Assembly (NCBI GenBank): GCA_002914845.1
Contig: JXTC01000067.1
Location: 773,728 to 837,727, forward strand
Direction of reading: 5' to 3'
DNA: 64,000 nt
Source of the DNA: Trema orientale
Lineage: Eukaryota; Streptophyta; Magnoliopsida; Rosales; Cannabaceae
Shown here: positions 23,441 through 35,150 of the stretch, piece by piece
How positions within the stretch are numbered: position 1 is the stretch's first letter
Layout: every line of letters starts with the position of its first letter
The notes under the pieces: model-generated
Told to the model about the DNA's origin: nothing
The model's input: only the letters and a program-made list of their open reading frames with translations
The model's database searches: none
Made by a program: the position numbers and the translations under genes

Positions 23441-26400
23441 GAATCTCTACTCACCAACGTTATCCACCTTGAGAACTGCCCTTACAAGAGCTTCCGTAGA
23501 GAGAATGAGCTAATAATCTTTATGAAAGAAAATACTTGTCAAGTGCGCTACCCTTATAATGACCCATTAGTTGTTACGGTGCAAATCTACAAGATACTAG
23601 TCCGCTGGACTCTCATTGACAATAGGAGTTTAGTGGATATTTTGTAATGAATGCTTTAGAGAAAATGGGATTGGGCACACACCACTTAAAGCCAACAACA
23701 ACCAAGTTGTATAGCTTTACCAGAGACAGTATTCAACCTCTGGGAGTAATTCGATTGGCTCTCATAGTTGGAGCACCACCTCGGCACACTACCATTATAT
23801 TAAACTTTTTAGTGGTGGATTGTCTAACTACTTCTAATGCAGTTTTGGGAAGACCTTCCTCCATGAGCTGCAAGCTGTCACCTCAATACATCATCTCACA
23901 ATGAAGTTTCCAACCCTGGAAGACATAGGAATCTTGCAAAGTGAACAAAGGGAATCTCATAAATGTTATGAGATGTCAATCAGAACTACCGAGAAGAATG
24001 CAAGAAGGTCCCTCAGCTTGAACAACATTACATCAGTTTGGGGCCACTCAACGAGAATCTTAATCTTCAGCTGAAAGAGGAAGAAAGAAAGATCGAACCT
24101 GTAGAGAAGCTTATTGATTTCCCAGTGGACGAGAACGACCCGACCAAGAAGCTCAAGGTCGGGAAGAATCTCTGCGAGGAACAGCTTGTGAAGCCTCAAA
24201 AGTTCCTCAAAGAGAACCTCAATGTTTTTTTGCTTAGAATCACTCTGATATGGTAGGGATCGACCCGCAAGTGATATGCCACAAGCTGAACATTGACCTG
24301 GAATTCAGGCCAGTCTAGCAAAAGAGGCGAGCTCTCTTCGACCTGGAATTCAGGCCAGTCGAGAAGCTGTTTCATTTGTGAGTCATTCTACTGGTTGCAT
24401 TCCATTCTAGTGAAGAAACCGACAGGCAAGTACATAACTTGCATCGACTTTATAAATCTCAATAAATCCGGCCCAAAAGATAGCTTCCCGCAACCTCGCA
24501 TTGATCAGCTCTTTGATACAACAGCTGGACACGAGCTATTGAGTTTCATGGATGCCTATTCAGGTTACAATCAAATTCCAATGTATGGGCTAGATGAGGA
24601 GCACACATCATTCATTATCGACCGTGGATTATACTATTACAATGTGATGCTATTCAGACTCAAAAATGTTAGAGCAATGTATCAGCATCTTGTTAACCAT
24701 ATGTTCACTGATTAAATCGGTAAAAACATAGAGGTGTATGTGGATGACCATATCGCACACTTAGAAAAGATGTTCGGGATCCTAAGATAGTGCCACATGA
24801 AGTTGAACCTGCTCATATATACATTCGGAGTGTCATCAGGAAGTTTCTAGGATTCATCGTCAATGAACAAGGAATCGAAGCTAATCCTAAGAAGATTCAA
24901 GCTCTACTCGACAAAGAATCTCCACGAAAGCCAAAAGAAGTTCAAAATCTTGCAAGGAGGATAGTAGCTCTCAATAGATTCATCTCAAGGAAAACTGATA
25001 AATGCATCCCCTTCTTCCATGTGCTGCATGGAGCAAAAAGATTGAGTGGATAGACAAGTGCGAAGAAGCATTTCAGCAGCTTAAGTAATATCTAGGTAAG
25101 CCTCCTATCCTTGTTAGTCCATTTCATAACGAAATTCTCTATGTATATCTTGCAGTTTCAGAACATACAGTTAACTCAGCTTTGATTCGAGAAGAAAATG
25201 GTGTATAACACCCCATTTATTTCGTAAGTAAAAGACTGCTAAATGCAGAGCTCCGATATTCTGAAATAGAAAAGTTGGCATATACCTTGGTGACCAGCTC
25301 TTATAAGCTACGACTCTATTTTCACACTTATACAATCCATGTCCTCATTAACTTTCCACTTAGACAAGTGTTGCAGAGGCCTAAAACATCCGGGCAACTC
25401 CTAAAATGGGTTGTGGAGCTGAGTCAATTTGACATTCTATTTGTCCCTAGAACTGATATCAATAGCTGAGTTTACATACTGTCTAAAGGAGATCCAGCTA
25501 GAGCCAATAATGGCTCTTCTTTTGTGGAAGTTGTTTGTAGATGGGTCATTTAATGAGCAAGGTTTGGAAGCCAGATTAATGCTTGTTATTCCAGATGAAT
25601 ATAAGATTCACTATGCCTTACGCTTTTGGTTCCATACCTCTAACAACGAAAATACAAATGTTGATGCATTAGCTAAGCTCACCTCAACAAAAGATGCCGA
25701 CCTGCTTGATGTAATACCTATAGAATTCCTCGAAAGACCAAGCATTGAGGCTCATGGAGATGTTTAATCTCTCAAAGTTCATAAGCTGTCATGGATGGAT
25801 CCTATTTATTCATTCTTGAAAGACGACCAGCTGCCCTTGGAAAAGGAAGAAATTCATTGACTTAATGCCAGGTTTGTGGTGCTCATAAATTATATCGATG
25901 AGGCTTCTCTGTGCCCTTACTTCGTTGTGTAGATCACGAAAAGGCTCACTATATCTTGAGTGAAATTCATGAAGGAATTTGTGAAAATCATTCAGGAAGG
26001 TTATCGTTAGCCAGAAAAGCTACACTTTAAGGTCACTACTGGTCTACGATGAAAAAGGATGCTATAGATTATGTACAAAAATGCAATAAGTGCCAACACT
26101 TCTCAAACTATCAAAAGGTACCAACTAACAAGCTCACAACAAGGAGCTCACCTTGGCCATTTGCTGTTTGTAGAATTGACCTGATTGATCCACTACCTCC
26201 AGGTCGTGGCGAAGTAAAATTCGCGGTGGTTGCTGTTTATTACTTCACCAAGTGGGTTGAAGTTGAGCTATTAATATTTATACGTTCAAATAAAACCGTT
26301 GCATTCATTGCCAAGTCAATCTTGTACTGTTACAGAGTGCCATACAAGCATATTTCAGACAATGGAACTCAGTTCGAGAGTGAAGAAATATTTCAATCCT

Positions 26401-27106
26401 ACGAGCAATTCAGAATTATTAAAAGCTTGTCGACCGTTGTCCATCCTCAGACCAATGTACAGGTCAAAGCCATCAACAAGATCCTAACGCAGAACTTGAA
26501 AACTAAGCTCAAGAAATATAAAGGAGCTTGGATTGATGAGCTCCCTAAAGTATTGTGGGTATACCGAACTATTGTGGGCATACCAAATTACAACTCGAAT
26601 TGCCACCAATAAAACTCCCATCTCAATGGCATAAGGCGTAGAGGCAATGTTGCCGGTAGAAACTAAAGTGTAAACTCATAGAATAGAAAGATTTTTTCTG
26701 GAAGTCAACTATGAGTTTCTTGCAGGGAACCTCGACCTCTTGGCAGAGAAATGCAACAAGGCACAAATACGAGTAGCAGCCTATCAACAGCGAGTAGCTC
26801 GCTACTTCAATTCATAAGTGCAAGCTAAATTCTTCCTAGTGTGGCGACCTAGTCCTAAGGAAAATAATGCCCAATACCCAAGAAGGAGGATCTGGAGTCC
26901 TTGGTCCAAATTGGAAAGGGTCGTACAAAATTTCCAAAGAGATTCTACCAGGTACCTACAAATTAGCTCGTCCTGACAATAGCAATGTGTCGCGAGCTTG
27001 GAATGCCGAGCACCTGCGAAAGTATTACCAACGAACTGCTCATGTTGTTTCTCCCAAAATTCTGCTCGACTTTAGTAAAATCCTTAAACCAATGCTAGTT
27101 TTGTGA
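23441..27106 (+). pseudogene. pol of the 10.4-kb element: PR-RT-RH-INT (broken)
   Basis: The protease site is changed to LIDNRSLVDIL followed by a stop (23614-23646). RT spans about 24250-25060. Its catalytic YVDD survives near 24737, but the sequence after it is shortened by a small deletion. A 45-bp tandem duplication lies at about 24295-24384. RNase H lies at about 25070-25480. Integrase (about 25900-26620) keeps a zinc-binding-type start (CNKCQ) and SDNGTQF, but the segment that should hold the catalytic Glu reads NVQVKAINK, with Lys in its place. The C-terminal SH3-like tail GPNWKGSYKI...WNAEHLRKYY is at 26907-27039. The copy is enzymatically dead. Confidence 0.8.
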
Positions 27107-27477
27107 CGACTTGATTCCTCCTGAAACTAGAGGAGTAAGAGGATTATAAGCACTTAGTCTAGACTTATACTTTAGTACCTGGAAGCTGGTGTGAATATAG
27201 CTCGTCGAAGGAAAAAATCGAGCTTTTTCGAAGCTCTAACAACCATGTTCGAGATCGTTATTGATAAGGCTCTAGGAACATCTCAAGGAGAAGAGTTCAG
27301 TTTGTTCGAAACTTTAGTTACCATGTTCGAGGTAATTGTCGATAAAACTCTATTTCCATTTCAAATCATACCTAATTCAGTTTAAAGTATCTCTAAAGTC
27401 TTAAGTCACCCTAGGAATCTTGGTTAAAGGTCTTGGCCTTAATTTAAACAATTTTTATAGAATTATGGCTAAGCAAA

Positions 27478-27508
<31 letters not shown>

Positions 27509-27789
27509 CAGCAGCTTGTACGTATTGTGATAGATAAACGCTTTTTTTAAATACATGTCAAAATCAAGTAGCTCATAAAGCAAAAAGTAAGATTGACTTT
27601 TTTCTGTGAATATGAGCATATACAAAAAATAAACTAAGGCAAGAGTTCGAGAATTGGAGCTTAAAAGAGTTAGAGCTACAATTTTAATTTAATTAATGTA
27701 ATTGAAGTATATACAAAAGAAAATTACTTGAAAGTAAAAATGAAAAGAAGCTCCTAAGTCTAATCTCGAGCAAGTGAAGGTTGTTGCTG

Positions 27790-30060
27790 AATAGTTGCGG
27801 CATTCTAGCTGACTTGATCCCTGCTCAAATCTGCTCCAGCCAAATCCTGTGTAACCTCTTTGCCAACTTGTTCTGTAACCTTCTCATCATCGCCTTCGAC
27901 AAAGATACTCACCAGCTTCATAGCCTCTTCACCGAAGATGGAAAAATCAAACTTTCTATAGTGGTATTATAGTGTGTACGTCAAAGCTCCTACTTCATCT
28001 TCTTTGAAACCGTCCACAAATTATGTGAACTCTTTAGTACCTAGATGGGAGAATTCTTTATAATCCTTTTGAAGCTATGAAAATTCGGCCTTTGCCTTTG
28101 CAAGCTGATTTTTTAAGTCCTCAGCCTCAGACTTAACTCTTTTAAGCTCTTTTACTTTATCATTAGCGACCTGTAGCTCGTTCCTCAGTGCTATTAGGTC
28201 TTCTTGAGCCTTGTTGAATGAGTCTTTAGCCTGCTCATACTCGTCGACCTGCTTCTTTGCATTTTCAAGCTTGCCATCGAGGTCTTCAACTCTTATTTTA
28301 AGTCGAGTAATCTTTATATTTTGATAGAAGACCTCTTTTTACATGCCGTCAATTTTCTTCTTGCTCCCAGTAACAGCTTCGAGCAAAGGAGCGTTCTTAT
28401 TCACATCCTTGAAAATGAGGACACAAGCCTAAAAACAAATAAGTGTTAGAATAGAAAGAAAAAATACAGGTCAGATGAACAAGTGAAAAAGAAAAGAAAA
28501 TGCTTATCATAGTCAAATACTTGGCAACCATGTGAGGAATGGCTGTACTAGAAGTCTCCTCAACGACCTTCCAGTCATTGGTAGATGGAGACTTACTGAA
28601 ATTCTTTGTTGTAATCTCAACAAGGGCAAGTCTTCAGCAGCTCGCTTGCTTGACTTGGAAGCCTTCTGAGCATTTTTAAGTAGGCCATTCTCACCTATAG
28701 CAGCTTTTATCTTCTTTGAAGCCTTCTTAACCACCTCATCCATGATTGCCTTACCCTTACCCGAAGGATCAGGTAAGGGAGAGCTTGAGATATTCTGCCC
28801 GGTGGACTTCAGCTAGAACTGTAACTGAAATAGGCTGCTCACTACTCTTTAAAGGGGTGCTTGCAGCAATAGTTTTGCTCTTGCTTTGGAGCTGGGCCTA
28901 ACTCGAGCTCACTACCCCTGCTTTGTTCTTCTTGTTCGTAAGATGGAACTTCATTTTCGAGCTAGAATGTGCGAGGTTTTTGAAAGTAACCTTTGCGACC
29001 TCTTATATCGGGCACCTCGGTAGCTTCTTACCTTTTTTTCACAACCTGCAAGCGATGAGATTTGCATTGTTAAGGATCTTCTCGCAGCTTTTACTTGAGG
29101 AGAGAAGCAAACTGACCGTATTAACCCTGGTAATCACCTCATCAAACACATCAAGCCGAAACTTATGATCTACCAAAAAGAAGACAAGGTTAGCTCAAAT
29201 TTTACTAAGTTAAAAAGGAAGAATAAAAGAAAGAAGAATCTACCAAGAGAATTATAATCCCTGTATTTAACATAGAGATAATCAAGATAGAAACACAAGG
29301 TCTTCCAGACACTTGTGTTGAACTTATAATCTTCTACAAGACTATAACCTGGCTTCAAATGAGCTGCGAGATAGGAGAACCCCACTAACCTCAGACAACC
29401 CTTCAGCCCACACGTATAGAAAATCTCTTTCGGTGAAGGTCCTTTGAAGCCGAACTTGTGGTAGATGATCCTTAGCGACGTCATAATCCTCTAGCCATTT
29501 GGGGTCAATTATGTAGGTGCGAACTCGAAGAAGTCAAAAGCTCGAATGAAGTACGGTTGGAGAGACAGTATCCCACTCGCCTTCAAAATCTGCTCGCTAT
29601 ACGCACAGCACGTATATGATAGAAAACCTGCTCGACACGACCCCTTTGGCCTGTATAAGTGAGCTTCCTTCAGACTATACGAGCTGATAATTCTCTTCAG
29701 CTCGTCATTGGTATTCTCGCTCTCAATCCTGAGAGCTATAAATCTTGAGGTTTTGAGCTTTTTTAGCCATGCTTCTCATTTTATAAAAATGACCTTCCCA
29801 GAACTCGAAGAAGCTTCTTCTGAGGACTCGATACGAGACGAGGTCGCTTCATCTCCCTCAAGATATTGGTCCACCTCTCTCAGAAGTTGGTCAAATTCAG
29901 TGCTTTCCTCCCCCACGACCAGTTTTCGCATCCTTAACCATTTTTTCAAGCTCTCGTTTTTCCTCCCTATATCCTTCAAAGAGTGCCTAAACGAAAGGGT
30001 CGAGAATGACGAAGAAAGTTCAATAACTATGTCTGGACTTCTTCCCCTCATTGATTCAAT
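27790..30060 (-). pseudogene. Antisense reading region (aORF) of the 10.4-kb element, broken
   Basis: On the strand opposite gag-pol, several frames give protein-like sequence. An N-terminal acidic/Ser-rich part (29776-30051) is followed by a globular segment with NDELKRIISSY...LYRPKG and ILSLQPYFIRAFDFFEFAP (about 29700-29500). That runs into IYHKFGFKGPSPKEIFYTCGLKG (29170-29484), and a long coiled coil rich in Lys and Glu follows (about 28400-28060). This arrangement resembles the gypsy-type antisense protein of Tat-lineage elements (Pfam calls a related family 'putative gypsy type transposon'). Frameshifts and stops interrupt it. Its biochemical role is not known. Confidence 0.6.
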
Positions 30061-30680
30061 TTAAAAACCTAAGGGCACCTGCAGAGAGGAAGTCATGCTC
30101 GTGTATATTAGTTTCCTAATTCAAAGGAGGAGAATCTAAAAGCTAAATACTCGAAAAAGCTCAAAAGAAACAAGAACAAGGAATAAGAAATGCTTACCAG
30201 AAATGAAGAAGATGACCAGAGGAATTGGCGGCTTCATGGCGGATAAAGGTCAGTCTTTTTTCCTCTAAGTCCAAAGTTTCCTTCTTTTCTCTCTCACTTC
30301 TCCTCTCTGGTTTAGAGAAAGCTTCTATCTCTCTCTGCTCAAAGTTCTTGAGAATTCAAAAATTGGGGTAGAGAGATGATTTCGAAATATATAAAATGAA
30401 ATGAAAGGTCTATTAATCTCAACCATTCAGAAAAAAAATGATCTAATGGTGCACTGAAAAAGAGAACGTGGGTATTTAAGAGTGGTCGTACGACTTTTGA
30501 AGACGACGCATTGACTGTCCTCAGAAAACACAAAAACAAGATAGGCATAGTCAACACGTGTCTCCAGTCAGTCAGAGGTGACATCATGAAGAATTCGAAA
30601 AACATCAAAGTTTTAATTTCTAGTCGCAATTGTAAAACAGCTCACTAGTTTCAACCAGGCAACCAAAACTGAAGGGCAAA

Positions 30681-31302
30681 TGTTATATATAAATCCTTCA
30701 CCTCCTATACAAAAAGAGTTCACTAGTCAAAATACTAATAACAAGTTGTTCCCAAATGAAGAAAGCATCTTGTAGGACCAATTTAGGTTGCCTTCAGGTT
30801 TTTTGGCTAAACAGCTCGCATAAAGAACCTTAATTCAGCTCGCACCAATCATTAAGGACAGTGCGAAATTCTGGAACATCACAGGTGTCAGACAACTCTA
30901 GTAACTCCTGACTTATTCCACCCATTCTCAACCACTATCATCTACTCGGCTACAGTATGTCAGGAAGGTGACTCACCACCACTACAACCTTTTAGAAAAA
31001 AGACTCATTACCCCTTATAAATATATCCCAAAGCAATGAATACGGGATTGGATTCAGTTTCATATACTGAGTACTATATAGTCAAATTATCCCTCTTTTC
31101 TCTAAATAAGCCAATGTTTAGGCTTTATACATTTAGATTTACACTCTGTAAAAGCCCTCTCTCTCAATAAAACTGACTATAGTAGACGTAGACCAATGAG
31201 ATTGTCTAGGTAAACCACTTTAAATATGGTATCGTTTCCTAGTTTCTATTGTCATTTTAATCTCCATCAACATTCCTGTTATACCAGTTTTCGGTATCAA
31301 CA
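30681..31302 (+). repeat. 3' LTR of the 10.4-kb Ty3/gypsy element
   Basis: It is colinear with the 5' LTR over its whole length, starts TGTTATATATAAATCC and ends GGTATCAACA. A purine-rich stretch (GAAGGGCAAA, 30671-30680) immediately precedes it, as expected for a polypurine tract. Confidence 0.9.
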
Positions 31303-33150
31303 ATAATTAGTTTTCTTTAGCCAGAAAAACCACATAGTTAGAGTTGTACAATTATTAGCAAGTGGATTTTGCCAGTGGTGTTTATTAGTATTTCATTAGG
31401 ATTCTATAGAAGTGAGCCAATTAAGCTTACATTTGAATCAACAATAACATTTTTCTCAAATGGTCAATGGCCACTATAGTTTGATCAATTTTTGTTGTTG
31501 TTATGAATTATATTAGTAATTTTATATTTAACTAAATAAAAAAATATTGTTTTAATTAATATAAATAAAAATAATATTTTTCTTAGGAATTTGACATGAA
31601 TAGTATAAATTTGGATTAAAATTTAGTAGTGTTTTGAAAAATAACTTTTCTAATAGTATCACAGTGTTATATGACAGGATTCCATTGATTAGTTCTAAAA
31701 AATTGTAATTTTATGTTTATACAACACTGTAACACTAATAAAAAAGTTACTTTTCAAAATGATCCTATAACTTTCAAAATAATCCTAGAAAAGCTATTTT
31801 AGTCTAAATCAATTAGTCAGGTCCATTATCCCATTTTCTATAATAGTAGAAGTCTTCCAATAAAAAAAAAATAATGACAGTATAAGTCACAAATTTGTTT
31901 TAATTGATCTTTTGGCATTCACTTTTCTAAATCTTACAGCCGCATTATTATTATTATTATTATTATTTTTTTTTGGTTTATGAAAATTATAGGTCGGATT
32001 ATGCTCTATAGCCAGCATTGAAAAATCACCATAAGGACTCTATCTCTGACATTTAACAGACACTGTCATAATATGCAATTGTAAGTACAGCACCATGTGA
32101 GTTCCACCATGAAGCTACCACAATGGAGAAGCATCACATTCGACCTAGCATTAATTCTCTTACGAGAAAATTTGACACGTGTATCTTGGCTTAATCTCAA
32201 CCTATTTGTTAGACAAAGATTGCTCATTATTGGTCACATGTGGCTTCATAATTCTTCTAAAATCTACTCTCTTTTTTTAAATAAAAAAAAAAAAAAAACA
32301 GCCAAATACTACTAGAAAGTGTGGATGGTCACACTGAACTAAGAAGGGGACCAAAGGCAAAGCAGCCACCATATATAGTGCCAGCAAAGACCAGCTTTTA
32401 TCTTTTCCTTATGGGCATCTCATTTTCACCGCTCGCTCTAGTCCAGTCAGTCTTATCCTTTATTTCTACGTTTGCTTTGAATGTTTTTTCAATTTTTGCT
32501 AGGAAAGCTTATCCTTATAACCACTACAAATAGATGAAATGAAATCAATGACGACATTCACACCATTCCCTTTGAACTCTGTGCCAGAATCAACATTATT
32601 CCCCCACTTCCATATCTCAGCTTCTTGTTTGATTTCCTATTTTGGTGCCAGAGCCAGAATTCCCTAACAAAATTTCAATAATTTCTATATCAATTCTCAA
32701 AACGTTACTCAAACTCCAGGATAGGATGAGGAATGGGATTTCATTCCATTGAAAAAAAGAAAAAAAAAAAAAAAAAAAAAGGGACATCTTTGTCTACATA
32801 GCATGGCCAAGCTTTGGCCAGTTTTAATAATCTCTAATCTCATATTTATTGTGAAACCATAATCAGCCTATTCCCATATGTTTTGGAAGGAATAGTTTCG
32901 TAAGGCTTTAATTAATGAGAATTTATGGTGTCTTTCTTTTTTTATACTCCGTTTTAATAAATGTCAGTTTTTTTAAAAAAAGGACATGGATAGGAAGATT
33001 AGGGCATTTTGACTTTTTTGTCATTAGATTCATTAATAGCTGGGGCCGACACGATACAAATGACTTAAATACCCTACCAAACCATCAGCCAATTCTACTG
33101 ACATGACTCCACCATTGATTGACATGACTTTACACTTCCCCATAAAACTC
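31303..33150. other. AT-rich intergenic region with small foldback repeat
   Basis: No gene recognised. It contains the foldback at 31627-31762, an ATT microsatellite near 31946-31968, and poly-A tracts near 32281-32298 and 32755-32780. The frames at 32097-32315 and 32321-32533 show no domain. Confidence 0.5.
31627..31762. repeat. Inverted repeat, arms about 45 bp (foldback remnant)
   Basis: The left arm GTTTTGAAAAATAACTTTTC...CACAGTGTTAT (31631-31671) pairs with the right arm ATACAACACTGTAACACT...GTTACTTTTCAAAAT (31720-31760), with roughly 85% matching by eye. Weaker pairing continues outward, so a larger MITE may have existed. Confidence 0.55.
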
Positions 33151-33373
33151 TATTTTTTCCTCCTCTTCTCTCATTTCTCTCTCCAGTTCTTTGTCTCTCC
33201 ATTCTCTATTTTCTTTCAAAACTGAAGTAAAAAACCCACAAAAAGGGAATTAAAAACCATTGAAAATTGTCATAGAACTGAAAAATAGTTCACCGAAGTT
33301 AGTATTTAAAATCTTGAACCCATTGTTCTTATCTTAACGAACCAAAAAAATCCAAAAATGGCCAAAATCCATT

Positions 33374-33463
33374 ATGCCAAAACTTTACATCGAGATCGAG
33401 AACTCCGACGAAGAAGAAGAAGGCAGTGGAAGAGAAGAAGATCCCAGTGAATCGGCCGATTAG
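33374..33463 (+). other. Short acidic open frame, 29 codons, possible first exon
   Basis: ATG at 33374 to TAG at 33463 encodes a short peptide with an acidic run (residues 12-16, EEEEE-like, then a Ser/Glu-rich end). It is preceded by about 200 bp of CT-rich sequence that looks like a plant 5' UTR. It lies upstream of the Ulp1-like fragment at 33838-34055 and could be the leading part of the same dead gene. I do not recognise it as a known protein. Confidence 0.25.
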
Positions 33464-33837
33464 AAAAGAAAGAGGCCAATAAAAGATGATAGAAAAGTTC
33501 AGTTTTTTTTAGTATTTATACAAAAATCTTTATTTTTTTGAGTTTATCAATGTTCATTTCTCTTTGTGTCATGGAATAGGATTTTTTAGTGAAAATTTTG
33601 ACGAGTTTATCTATGTCTGTATCATTTTTTCATTTGTTGTAGAAAAATTTTTGGGTAAAATCCTTTATAGGATTTCTTGATATGAGGTCAAGTTATTCTT
33701 GACCCCGAGTCAAGTTCTTCTTGACCTTCCCTGGGTTAAGTCATACTTGACCTGGGGTCAAATCTCACTAGACCTTAAGTCATATCTTACTTGATCCTCA
33801 CTTGTTTGATTTAACTTAATGTTTTGTTATTTTTCAA

Positions 33838-34055
33838 TGGGAACTGTGAGATTTCTTGTGATCAAATACGCCGAGTTCCTAATGTCCGACAAGCTTGTTA
33901 CCAAGGTCATTATAGAGAGGATAGAATACTTTCGTCATAAGCTTGCATACAAGTTGTATTATCATGTATTGCAGAAAGAGGAGCTGAAACTGACCAAAAG
34001 AATTGACCCAATTTCTGGGAGAAAGATAATAATTTATTTTGCATATATATTTTAG
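33838..34055 (+). pseudogene. Ulp1-like cysteine peptidase (C48) C-terminal fragment, catalytic Cys lost
   Basis: The frame reads MGTVRFLVIKYAEFLMSDKL followed by a basic helical segment with FRHKLAYKLYYH. Plant Ulp1-like peptidases have a catalytic motif of the type DCGVFVIKYAEFLM at this point. Here the part that should hold the Asp-Cys-Gly is replaced by GTVR, so the nucleophile is missing. Ulp1-like domains are often carried by plant Mutator-like and related transposons. The assignment rests on this one motif and is tentative. It lies between hairpin clusters 1 and 2. Confidence 0.35.
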
Positions 34056-34071
34056 ACAATTTTTTTTCGTT

Positions 34072-35006
34072 ATTAATATCTAGATTTTACTTTTCTTTTG
34101 TTGTATTGGCATAACTATCATCTTGTCTATAATTATCTATTTAGCATACTTTTTAGTAAAGTTAAGTTCATTTAATAAATTATTTGTTAACTATCCCTAG
34201 TCAAAAATAACTTGACCCTATGTCAAGTATTACTTGACCCCAGGTCAACTTTTACTTGACCCTAGGACAAATAAAATCTGACCCAAAGTCAAGAACAACT
34301 TGATCAAAATGCCCATATTTTCATAATTGGTGTAAGCATAATTTTTGTCCCAATGACCGTTATACTTCAAAAACACAAGAATATTTGTCATCCTTATGGA
34401 CTCTCAAAAATCACTCGGTCAATAAAAATCCCAAGTTTTGCTTGACCTATATAGGTCAAGATGAACTTGACCTTAAAGTAAGCTCATTTTGACTTGCAAC
34501 GTCTAAATCACTATTATACGAAGAAGATGAATAGTTAGTAAAAAAAATAAGAATATTTTAGCACAATATTTTCTAGATGTCTATTATAGACCTCATTCAA
34601 GGTTAATCATTCATTATAAAACAAAACAAAAAAAAAAAGAGAAAATGGAAGAGAAATATGAGGACTATGCCAAAACTGACCGAGAGGAGTGATCCAATTT
34701 AGAGAATCAAAGACAATGCTTTACTTTGATTGTGGTTTGGACTTTTTTTTTTTTTTGGTGGCATGTGGTTTCTGTGGTTGTTGAATAATATCTAGTTTTT
34801 ACTTCTTCTTTTTTTTGTATTAGCATAACTATTAATTTGTAAAAACTTATATATTCAGACTTTCAAGTCAAATTCAATTTATTTGATAAATACCTTGTTA
34901 TTACTCCAGGTCAATAACAAAAACTTGACTCCAAGTCAGGGCCAGCTTGACTCAAGGTCAATAACGACTTGAATCTATATTAAGAACAACTTGACTCAAG
35001 ATCTGG
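34072..35006 (+). repeat. About 230-bp segment duplicated at 710-bp spacing
   Basis: The stretch from ATATCTAGATTTTACTT (about 34076) through hairpin cluster 2 (to 34305) is matched by ATATCTAGTTTTTACTT (about 34788) through cluster 4 (to 35006). Shared phrases include TGTATTGGCATAACTAT / TGTATTAGCATAACTAT. The offset is 710-712 bp throughout. Confidence 0.65.
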
Positions 35007-35040
35007 TTTTTGGTTTTCGGAGAGAGGACGTAAGAAAAAA

Positions 35041-35076
<36 letters not shown>

Positions 35077-35150
35077 AAGAAAGAAGGAAAATAGAAGGGA
35101 ATGAGAGGGGAAAAGATGGCATATTAAAATGAGAGAGAGAGAAAGAGAGG
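35041..35150. repeat. GT/GA-rich microsatellite tract
   Basis: (GT)n then (GA)n from about 35041 to 35076, followed by purine-rich GAAA/GAGA sequence to about 35150. It is simple sequence without coding support. Confidence 0.75.

Larger units (their letters stand above)
20883..31302 (+). mobile_element. Complete but decayed Tat-lineage Ty3/gypsy retrotransposon, 10.4 kb
   Basis: Two colinear LTRs (20883-21505 and 30681-31302) enclose a primer site, gag, protease, RT, RNase H, integrase and a 3.5-kb region with antisense coding potential. The order PR-RT-RH-INT is Ty3/gypsy. The flanks ATAGT (20878-20882) and ATAAT (31303-31307) fit a 5-bp target duplication with one change. The LTRs differ at roughly one base in eight by eye, so the insertion is old. 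Every frame carries stops or shifts. The antisense region between integrase and 3' LTR is a known trait of Tat-lineage plant elements such as Retand. Confidence 0.9.
33686..35006. repeat. Four clusters of a 22-bp hairpin repeat (GGTCAAG-N5-CTTGACC-N3)
   Basis: Units of a 7-bp arm, 5-bp spacer, inverted 7-bp arm and 3-bp linker repeat with a 22-bp period. Unit starts are 33686, 33708, 33734, 33756, 33778; 34199, 34221, 34243, 34265, 34287; 34429, 34454, 34476; and 34909, 34934, 34956, 34978, 35000 (last one half). The arms stay conserved while spacers and linkers vary. Each arm pair contains TTGAC, the core of the plant W-box. No spacers of unrelated unique sequence are present, so it is not a CRISPR. 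Its function is unknown. Confidence 0.85.

Noticed and set aside
33686-35006. CRISPR-like array of short repeats
   Set aside because: The 22-bp units are contiguous with 3-6-bp linkers and no unique spacers, and the host is a plant nuclear genome.
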